Shown here piece after piece: positions 14,387-19,101 of a stretch of DNA of 19,101 bases. Every line of letters begins with the position of its first letter. Position 1 is the stretch's first letter. The stretch spans positions 1 to 19,101 of the forward strand of contig JAGGZB010000013.1 in NCBI GenBank assembly GCA_021162225.1, given 5' to 3'. The notes beneath the pieces are model-generated. The model was not told the origin of the DNA. It searched no databases and saw nothing but the letters and a program-made list of their open reading frames with translations. Source of the stretch: Candidatus Bathyarchaeota archaeon. GTDB lineage: Archaea; Thermoproteota; Bathyarchaeia; Bathyarchaeales; DTEX01. Both the position numbers and the translations under genes were made by a program.

Positions 14387-15713
14387 TCTCTTCCTCCTCC
14401 AACACACCTAACACATCCAGCTCTAGAGGTCGGGATTCAACCTCTAATATTTGCGAGACGCTCGGTCTCGTTCGTCCATTGTCACCTGTCACCAGCTCCT
14501 TTACGTACAAGCCTCCTTGACACTTTATTATTAGCTCTGCCTTGTTCGGGGAGATTCTCTTTATCTTCGTCTCATATATGTGTTTTTCTCGCGTTAGATC
14601 CGCCCTTCTATGCAGAACGCGCATAGGCGTTCTCTGCAGAACCTTGATGCCACTGAGCGCTTTCTCTAGCTTTTCAAGCTCTTCGTCGCTCACGTCTCTT
14701 CCAAATTCTACTAGAACTCTGTAGATTTTTCGAGCAGATTCCATATCCTTTATCTTAAGCACAGCCCTTCTATCCACGTATCTTAATCCTGAAACCTCTA
14801 TTTTTCCATGAGCCCTCTCATTTATTACACGTTCAATCTCCGAAAGATCAAGTCTTCGCTTCCTAGGCTTCTTAATCTCTATAACGAAGGGTCTTCCGGA
14901 TCCGAGCATACGCGCGTCAACGTCTTCACGGCCAGCTCCATGAAACGAGGAGTCCTCTCCAAGGGTTGCTTCGAGGAGAGGGCCAGCTATGAGTTCCTCC
15001 ACCGATTCTGGATACATCTTCCCGGTCCAGTTACATCTTGGGCATCCCTTTCCATGACATCTGCTACAAATCCACTTGGACTGAGGAATTCCACGTATGA
15101 GCTTTCTGTATCTACCCATTATGTAGAGCGAGCCGATTTGAAGCTTGATCTTCTCAGTAAATGGGTTAATGAGAATTACTATCTGAGGCTTCATATAATT
15201 CGCTCTTTTTCCCGTAGCCTTTGCAATCATTTTCCCTATTACCCTGCTGAACTCATTCTTCATGCTCTCGCCATATTCAATCCCGAATCTAGCTCTCAAC
15301 TCGTCTTCTCTCTCTTCAATCTGCGCGGGAATCCTAATTCCTACCAAAAACGTGTCATACTCGTATTCTTCCAGCATCCCTAAGATCTTATCCACAAGTG
15401 GAGAGAGATTATCAAACTTGTCGCCGCATAGAAAGCATTTCTTTCTTTCGCCGCATTGTTGGCCATGTTTCCGAAGAATGCTAAAAGCAACTTGTGATCC
15501 GCCATTTTCGGCTAGGATTCTGAGCAACTCATATCCTTCAGGATTCTGCGTAAGGACTAGTCTATGAGCATCCATAGCTAGGAGAGTCTTTATTGCCCGT
15601 CCCCTATCGCGATTTTCAATTCCGTAACCTAAAAAGGCAAATTGCCTACCTAAACAGTTATCGCAGAGAGGATATTCCTTAAGCATTTTCTGAGCCTTAT
15701 CAAGCATTTCCAT
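14373..15713 (-). CDS. pus10: tRNA pseudouridine synthase Pus10
   Basis: This 446-residue enzyme makes pseudouridine 54 (and in some archaea 55) in the T-loop of tRNA. The N-terminal part has zinc-type cysteine pairs (CDNC at 17-20 and CGERKKCFLC around 87-96) and a THUMP-like region. A second knuckle, CSRCHGKGCPRC (216-227), precedes the catalytic domain. The catalytic aspartate lies in SFHGAGREDVDARMLGSGRP (about 256-275), followed by FVIEIKKPRKR. The end reads GGLYVKELVTGDNGRTRPS, also typical. The start ATG has a perfect GGTGATC ribosome binding site seven bases upstream. It heads the gene group that includes rpl21e and rpo4. Confidence 0.94.
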   Translation of the reverse strand: MEMLDKAQKMLKEYPLCDNCLGRQFAFLGYGIENRDRGRAIKTLLAMDAHRLVLTQNPEGYELLRILAENGGSQVAFSILRKHGQQCGERKKCFLCGDKFDNLSPLVDKILGMLEEYEYDTFLVGIRIPAQIEEREDELRARFGIEYGESMKNEFSRVIGKMIAKATGKRANYMKPQIVILINPFTEKIKLQIGSLYIMGRYRKLIRGIPQSKWICSRCHGKGCPRCNWTGKMYPESVEELIAGPLLEATLGEDSSFHGAGREDVDARMLGSGRPFVIEIKKPRKRRLDLSEIERVINERAHGKIEVSGLRYVDRRAVLKIKDMESARKIYRVLVEFGRDVSDEELEKLEKALSGIKVLQRTPMRVLHRRADLTREKHIYETKIKRISPNKAELIIKCQGGLYVKELVTGDNGRTRPSVSQILEVESRPLELDVLGVLEEEENGEV

Positions 15714-15773
15714 CCGTATAGATCACCATACTTCGAATGTTTAAAATAGTATCGAGGCTAATTATTCAAATCC

Positions 15774-15783
15774 CTTATATTTA
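15774..15783 (+). promoter_or_regulatory. TATA-box candidate for the FAH-family gene
   Basis: CTTATATTTA lies about 39 bases before the chosen ATG at 15818. It supports a transcript start near 15805 with a very short leader. It also argues against a start at the upstream in-frame ATG at 15737, which would lie before the promoter. Confidence 0.45.
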
Positions 15784-15817
15784 CGTTCCTCCAAACGAGT
15801 CTTTATCGGCGATTAGA

Positions 15818-16723
15818 ATGAGGCTCGTCCGATACACATATCATGGTAAAGAGTCCTATGGCATCCTCAGAAGAGAAAGAATAATAGACCTGCCGCTTTT
15901 GATGAAACTTGAGGGAGAAACTGCTCCAAAAAGCTTAGAGGACTGGATAAGTTCTGGGCGGGGAATAAATGAAACCGAGAGTCTAATCGAAGAGTTACCT
16001 GAAGAGAAAATCTCCCGGGTTTCAGTTAGCAAGAAGGAAGCTACCTTAAAAGCTCCAATTCTCCACCCGCCTAAAATCGTTTGTTTAGGCTTGAATTATA
16101 GGGATCATGCTGAAGAAGCTGGGGCTGAGATCCCGGATGAACCTATAATCTTCATGAAGCCTAGAACATCAATAATAGGCCCGGATGAACCTATCGTGAA
16201 GCCTAGCTTCGTGAAGAAGCTGGACTATGAGGTTGAATTAGCAATCGTGATGGGCAGAAAAGGAAGGAACATACCAGTTGCAGAGGCAAATGAATATATC
16301 TTTGGATATACCGTCTTCAACGACGTATCTGCACGTGATATACAATTTAAAGATGGGCAGTGGACGCGGGGAAAGAGCTTCGACACGTTTGCTCCCATAG
16401 GACCTTGCATAACAACATCCAAGCAGATAGGGAATCCAATGAATCTTAGGCTTACAACAAGGGTGAACGGAGAGATCAGACAAGATTCTTCAACAAATAA
16501 TATGATCTTCAATGTGTATGAGATGGTGCATCACTTAAGCAGAGTTATGACTCTTGAGCCATGTGACATAATAGCAACAGGAACGCCGGGAGGAGTAGCT
16601 GCCTTCATGAAACCTAAGCCGAGATTCCTCCAGCCCGGAGATATAGTTGAAGTCGAGATTGAAAATATCGGAACGCTTAGGAACCCTGTGATCGGGGAGG
16701 CCTTAAGCCGGGATAAAATCTGA
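15818..16723 (+). CDS. Fumarylacetoacetate hydrolase family protein
   Basis: This protein of 301 residues has a short N-terminal domain (MRLVRYTYHGKESYGIL) and the FAH catalytic domain. Metal ligands are expected in KLDYEVELAIVMG (two Glu) and FNDVSARDIQ (Asp). Other FAH hallmarks are VCLGLNYRDHAEEAG, IIFMKPRTSIIGP, WTRGKSFDTFAPIGP and ATGTPGGVA. Members hydrolyse or decarboxylate acylpyruvates and 2-keto-diacids, or hydrate dienoates; sequence alone does not fix the substrate. I start at ATG 15818 because the upstream residues do not fit the family and because of the promoter position. No pathway neighbours are present. Confidence 0.9.
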   Translation: MRLVRYTYHGKESYGILRRERIIDLPLLMKLEGETAPKSLEDWISSGRGINETESLIEELPEEKISRVSVSKKEATLKAPILHPPKIVCLGLNYRDHAEEAGAEIPDEPIIFMKPRTSIIGPDEPIVKPSFVKKLDYEVELAIVMGRKGRNIPVAEANEYIFGYTVFNDVSARDIQFKDGQWTRGKSFDTFAPIGPCITTSKQIGNPMNLRLTTRVNGEIRQDSSTNNMIFNVYEMVHHLSRVMTLEPCDIIATGTPGGVAAFMKPKPRFLQPGDIVEVEIENIGTLRNPVIGEALSRDKI

Positions 16724-16728
16724 AAGAG

Positions 16729-16744
16729 GAATAGATGTCTATTC
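16729..16744 (+). terminator. Short inverted repeat after the FAH-family gene
   Basis: GAATAGA (16729-16735) and TCTATTC (16738-16744) are perfect reverse complements placed six bases after the stop at 16721-16723. It lies in the 73-base gap between convergent genes. It could mark transcript ends, but it has no following T-run. Confidence 0.25.
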
Positions 16745-16796
16745 GTGGGTCACGGCGGCTCATCTTCGCCATTCAATAAGGCAATCTAAGGAGGGA

Positions 16797-17123
16797 TCAC
16801 TTCCCTTCAATAATAGCTCGTAGCTTATATAATGAGTATATGAGACAGAATGTATAGATTGTCCCGATGAAGGCGAATACCGGAACATATATGGCTCTAG
16901 GGATAATTTCCATCTTCTGCAGGACTCCTATGGCTCTGCCCAAAACGAAGATTGATAAGCCGCCTACAAGAAATCTCATAGCCTTTATAGATTCCTCTTT
17001 CTTCAGAAACATTCTGGCAACGGAGAACTTCAAGTTTCTCCTAGCTGTCAAGTATAGGGAGATGGAGAAGAATAATGCTACTCCAAGGATGATACATCCA
17101 AAGATCGGTATCTGCGGGATCAC
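16797..17123 (-). CDS. Small membrane protein, second of a tandem paralogous pair
   Basis: I do not recognise a named family. The frame encodes 108 residues with three likely membrane segments: IPIFGCIILGVALFFSISLYL near the N-terminus, a middle segment LVGGLSIFVLGRAIGVL, and YVPVFAFIGTIYTFCLIYSL at the end. After the first segment a short loop ends in ARMFLKKEESIKAMRF. A GTG at 17121-17123 forms a GTGA overlap with the stop of the upstream paralogue, and GGGGTGATC lies five bases before it. I therefore prefer this start to an upstream in-frame ATG at 17192, which lies inside the other gene. The shared loop and layout with the upstream gene indicate duplication and probably joint function. 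Confidence 0.65.
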   Translation of the reverse strand: MIPQIPIFGCIILGVALFFSISLYLTARRNLKFSVARMFLKKEESIKAMRFLVGGLSIFVLGRAIGVLQKMEIIPRAIYVPVFAFIGTIYTFCLIYSLYKLRAIIEGK

Positions 17124-17437
17124 TTCTTGATCACCCCGTATAGAAGATAAATGGCATAAAGCAGAGCTATTACGGCCAGATCCGCCGTACACCTCCCTAT
17201 CTCGCCATACATCGGCGCGTACACGCCTAGACTGAAGAGTATATTGCTCACGAATGCTAGAAATATGTTCAGGAAGAAGCCGATGAATACTCTTAGAATG
17301 GTCTTCTCCTTAAGGAAGATTCTTCCAGCCGTCATGTTCTTCCTTCCAAGTCTCATCATAACCTTATACGTATAGCATAGTGTTGTTATGGATAATGCCA
17401 GCACAACTATGCTTCTGATTAAGCCGATCGGATTCAA
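17120..17437 (-). CDS. Small membrane protein, first of a tandem paralogous pair
   Basis: This is a 105-residue protein of unknown family with three likely membrane segments: IGLIRSIVVLALSITTLCYTY, VFIGFFLNIFLAFVSNILFSLG and TADLAVIALLYAIYLLYGVI. The loop GRKNMTAGRIFLKEKTILRVF aligns with the loop of the downstream protein (shared R-x-FLK core, then a positively charged stretch and a membrane segment). The start is TTG at 17435-17437 with GGAGG about eight bases upstream. A TATA-like ACATAAAT lies about 30 bases further. It overlaps the next gene by four bases. Three-segment proteins of this size may act as sensor or partner subunits, but I cannot assign a function. Confidence 0.65.
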   Translation of the reverse strand: MNPIGLIRSIVVLALSITTLCYTYKVMMRLGRKNMTAGRIFLKEKTILRVFIGFFLNIFLAFVSNILFSLGVYAPMYGEIGRCTADLAVIALLYAIYLLYGVIKK

Positions 17438-17556
17438 AATTTTTCCTCCGGGAGAAAAGAGACCGCATTTATGTAAGGTGTTTCTTGAGTATTAATGTTT
17501 GTGGATTATTAGTATGAGAATGGAGAACTTCCACAATAATGCTCCAGAAGCTTTAG

Positions 17557-18114
17557 CTATCTTCCCACTTGCATCTTAAGGAGACCCAGCGGAGTTTTCG
17601 GGGGATAAAACGACGAATAGAGCTGCGGGACCAGCTCTAATACTATTATCTTCGCCGTTTCTCCCTCAACTATTATCTGATGAAGATTTCCAGCCTTAAC
17701 TTCGCTCATCACAGTCTCAGCTACGCCAGTCATAGTCGCAAATACGCATACATCAACATTTGCTTGCGATGCTCGATGCTATTAATAGGCCGTCTCTTGC
17801 AACGCTACTGATGCATTTATACCTCCAACCTTACGTAATCCGCTTAGAACCTGCTTTATCATAGATTTAACTGGAACTTTCTCCGCACACTTGCAGTATC
17901 TGCTACATACCCTTCACTAAATCGTAAGATTCGCCAGTACGCTTCCACTTATCAAGACCGCATTCGACGGTTCAGGAATCCTCGACATCTCAGAAAGCAG
18001 GGATCAATTTAACATGATCGTGCTCTTCTCCTCTTTTTCAAAAATGTAAACCCGCCTTTTAAAGCCCCCAGGGATCAACGAATCTCCATCACCGAGTCTA
18101 ATGAATAAAAACAT
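17557..18114 (-). pseudogene. Decayed gene region ending in a roadblock/LC7 domain
   Basis: On the complement, 17862-17557 reads a near-complete roadblock/LC7 domain: VLSGLRKVGGINASVAL, then (after a one-base shift) RDGLLIASSIAS, then back in the first frame NVDVCVFATMTGVAETVMSEV, IIVEGETAKIIV and PLGLLKMQVGR before TAG. Two compensating frame changes and two in-frame stops interrupt it (complement of about 17785-17800). Further upstream, coherent but shifted fragments continue: MFLFIRLGDGDSLIPGGFK (from ATG 18114), then SRIPEPSNAVLISGS (from 17988). Roadblock/LC7 proteins usually partner small GTPases or signalling modules. The decay is visible in the sequence; assembly errors are the alternative. 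What the upstream fragments encoded I cannot say. Confidence 0.6.
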
Positions 18115-18307
18115 TAGTGTTTGAGATGCCTCTCCGGATATATTTTCGAAGGTTAATTAGAGTAGAGCATTTTATGGCTACAATGTCCCTGTGGTTCATA
18201 GTCGATAATCATGGATGAGGAGATTGAGCTTGCTATTAAATGCATGATGAGAAGCTGCTTTCGGGAACATCGCCGATAGTTGAAGAGTTTGAGGGTGAGA
18301 TAAAATC
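18115..18307. other. Non-coding stretch between the decayed gene and tRNA-Phe
   Basis: I see no credible gene here. Together with the pseudogene, the span 17438-18340 is about 900 bases without an intact gene. Short frames such as MDEEIELAIK (from 18211) and MHDEKLLSGTSPIVEEFEGE (from 18240) follow one another one base out of frame. They could be the remnant of another small + strand gene, but no family can be named. Confidence 0.3.
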
Positions 18308-18317
18308 TTATATAAAA
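18308..18317 (+). promoter_or_regulatory. TATA box of tRNA-Phe
   Basis: TTATATAAAA, preceded by an A-rich BRE-like AAAATC, is centred about 28 bases before the first base of the tRNA. This is the spacing expected for an archaeal tRNA promoter. Confidence 0.7.
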
Positions 18318-18371
18318 GAAGATAATGCATCTATTCTTGGGCCGCGGTAGCTCAGCCTGGGAGAGCACCCG

Positions 18372-18401
18372 ACTAGGAGGCTACACGTCCCTAAGGGTGA
18401 A
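18372..18401 (+). other. Intron 1 of tRNA-Phe (position 30/31, 30 bases)
   Basis: The junctions form a canonical bulge-helix-bulge. The central helix CACC (exon, positions 25-28) pairs with GGTG (intron 3' end). The 3-base bulges are CG^A and AA^G. Outside is AG/CT in the exons, and inside CTAGG pairs with CCTAAG with one bulged A. Each bulge is cut after its second base. This is the substrate shape of the archaeal tRNA-splicing endonuclease. The position in the anticodon stem is non-canonical. Confidence 0.85.
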
Positions 18402-18408
18402 GCTGAAG

Positions 18409-18426
18409 TCTAAGAAAAGGTTTGAA
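18409..18426 (+). other. Intron 2 of tRNA-Phe (canonical position 37/38, 18 bases)
   Basis: The intron interrupts the anticodon loop after G37. Its bulge-helix-bulge is relaxed: CTGA (32-35) faces TTTG with one T-T mismatch and one G-T pair. The outer helix is the anticodon stem, which is complete only once intron 1 has been removed. The exact cut site is inferred from the finished tRNA. Confidence 0.75.
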
Positions 18427-18482
18427 ACCGGGTCGTCGGGTGTTCAAATCACCCCCGCGGCACCACAGCTGAACCCGCGGCA

Positions 18483-18487
18483 TTTTT
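18483..18487 (+). terminator. T-run after tRNA-Phe
   Basis: Five T residues lie 18 bases after the encoded CCA, a plausible end for the tRNA transcript. Just before it, CCCGCGGCA (18474-18482) repeats the end of the tRNA acceptor region at 18454-18462. Confidence 0.4.
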
Positions 18488-18520
18488 GTAGATGGCTACT
18501 TCCGCTTTCTGGAAATTCCT

Positions 18521-19101
18521 TCATCGCTTTTCGATTGAACATCCCAAGTAATAGTAGATCTCATTGACATCTTTGAGGACGGGGTGGTCCGCGAAGACGC
18601 GGATGATGGGGTATTGGGGGCCTTCTATCCAGTAGTCATCTAGGTCACATACCGTATCTTCATTGAATTTGATTCCGAAAAATGCGGCTAGCGGGTTTAG
18701 GGTTTTGGAAACTTGCTGATGCTCGCTCATGTGCCACTCTCCCATTAGGAATAATCCTCCGCCATTAAGGACGAAGTGAACTATGGCTATGATTTCGCTT
18801 GGAAGGAATCTCTTGTTAGGTGCATTGATTACTAAAACATCATAGTTGTGTAGCGTACTCCAATCTATTTTGCGGGTGTTCCTTTCGACAGTATATCCCA
18901 GCTCTCGGAGTCTTTCTGCAAATTTAGAGTATCCAAGCCACGGGTCATCAGAGTTTATGTCTTCTAACTCATTATGTGAGGCGTCGAAGAGGATTCTGTA
19001 ATTGTTTCCACAAGCCTGTGCAAGCCAGTTTATTATGTTAATTCCAAGCTTGAGATCGTCGGCTTCATCAATCAATACATTTGAAAGGAACCCTTCATCC
19101 C
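18521..19101 (-). CDS. DUF4350/GATase-like domain protein, 3' part (cut by the right edge)
   Basis: The complement is open from base 19101 to a TGA at 18521-18523, so the N-terminus lies outside the window. An internal TTG at 19073-19075 is not needed as a start, because the frame continues upstream as DEGFLSNV. Visible segments are VLIDEADDLKLGINIINWLAQA, YRILFDASHNE, YDVLVINAPNKRFLPSEIIAIVHFVLNGGGLFLMGEWH and NPLAAFFGIKFNEDTVCDL. These are followed by IIRVFADHPVLKDVNEIYYYLGCSI and then an abrupt stop. The pattern resembles DUF4350-type domains with a class-I-amidotransferase-like fold that often occur in cell-surface or ABC-transporter-associated proteins. The C-terminus looks short for that type. 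Function unknown. Confidence 0.6.
   Translation of the reverse strand, partial: DEGFLSNVLIDEADDLKLGINIINWLAQACGNNYRILFDASHNELEDINSDDPWLGYSKFAERLRELGYTVERNTRKIDWSTLHNYDVLVINAPNKRFLPSEIIAIVHFVLNGGGLFLMGEWHMSEHQQVSKTLNPLAAFFGIKFNEDTVCDLDDYWIEGPQYPIIRVFADHPVLKDVNEIYYYLGCSIEKR

Larger units (their letters stand above)
18341..18465 (+). tRNA. tRNA-Phe (GAA) with two introns and encoded CCA
   Basis: Three exons assemble into a complete tRNA. Exon 1 is 18341-18371, exon 2 is 18402-18408 (GCTGAAG) and exon 3 is 18427-18465. The acceptor stem GCCGCGG pairs fully with CCGCGGC, the D stem GCTC with GAGC, and the T stem GGGTG with CACCC around a TTCAAAT loop. CCA is encoded. Only after removing both introns does the anticodon arm become perfect: CCCGG / CTGAAGA / CCGGG, with anticodon GAA and U33. 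This reproduces the archaeal tRNA-Phe pattern. Read without splicing, the loop would give anticodon AGG and a broken stem. A strong TATA box lies upstream and T5 downstream. Confidence 0.9.

Noticed and set aside
14387..14407. Longer L21e starting seven codons upstream
   Set aside because: The added residues are not in the family, and the ATG at 14386 has a well-placed GGAGG.
15737..15817. N-terminal extension of the FAH-family protein
   Set aside because: It would start upstream of the probable TATA box and adds residues not seen in the family.
17124..17192. Longer form of the second membrane protein from ATG 17192
   Set aside because: It would lie inside the upstream paralogue and add a non-membrane tail. 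GTG at 17123 has a strong ribosome binding site and restores similarity to the paralogue.
18240..18352. Small + strand frame MHDEKLLSGTSPIVEEFEGE... before and into the tRNA
   Set aside because: It overlaps the tRNA promoter, ends inside the tRNA and has no recognisable family. At most it is a remnant.
18341..18465. Reading the tRNA as an unspliced Pro (AGG) or a class-II Leu-type gene
   Set aside because: The loop would have A at position 34, which archaea avoid, and the anticodon stem would be broken. The two-intron Phe model pairs completely and has a canonical splice motif.
18454..18482. tRNA-end repeat as a true attachment-site pair
   Set aside because: Only 9 bases are shared, the copies are 20 bases apart, and no integrase is present. 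It is kept only as a low-interest observation.
1..19101. CRISPR array, insertion sequence or a dedicated defence system
   Set aside because: No regularly spaced repeats, transposase or integrase motifs, or known defence genes could be found on either strand.

Overview
The window looks like a chromosomal piece of an archaeon, most likely from the TACK group and possibly a Bathyarchaeia-like lineage. The lineage is an inference. It rests on a ribosomal protein L38e gene, a compact L21e / Rpo4 / DUF655 / KsgA cluster headed by Pus10, an archaeal 2-amino-3,7-dideoxy-D-threo-hept-6-ulosonate (ADH) synthase, TATA-box promoters, GGTGATC-type ribosome binding sites, many TTG starts, and a tRNA-Phe gene interrupted by two archaeal-type introns.

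Layout. Bases 1-708 (-) hold the N-terminal part of an aspartate kinase that runs off the left edge. About 285 bases, rich in inverted repeats, separate it from the divergent ADH synthase gene (995-1816, +). A histidine operon follows on the + strand: hisG, hisD, hisC, a HAD-family phosphatase, hisB, hisH, hisA, hisF, hisI (2011-9689). Most neighbours overlap or touch. A membrane-dipeptidase-family gene with its own promoter comes next (9752-10714).

From 10743 to 15713 the genes are on the - strand. These are L38e, an NfnA/SudB-like flavoprotein, and the information-processing cluster read as pus10, rpl21e, rpo4, then DUF655 and ksgA. A divergent fumarylacetoacetate-hydrolase-family gene (+) is followed by two small tandem paralogous membrane proteins (-). 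About 900 bases of decayed DNA follow, in which a broken roadblock/LC7 gene can still be read. Then come the two-intron tRNA-Phe and the 3' part of a DUF4350-like gene cut by the right edge.

How the genes work together. Aspartate kinase starts the route to aspartate semialdehyde, which is one substrate of ADH synthase, the first step of the archaeal aromatic amino acid route. The his operon encodes all steps from PRPP/ATP to histidinol and histidine except a recognisable hisE. The HAD protein between hisC and hisB is the natural candidate for histidinol-phosphate phosphatase.

The most notable observations are the tRNA-Phe with introns at 30/31 (a perfect bulge-helix-bulge) and 37/38; a hisH gene with no ATG, GTG or TTG start before its catalytic cysteine; a structured leader upstream of the aspartate kinase; a KsgA whose NLPY-type motif reads TPPY; and the decayed roadblock region beside the membrane-protein pair. 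I found no CRISPR array, transposase or convincing new multi-gene defence system.
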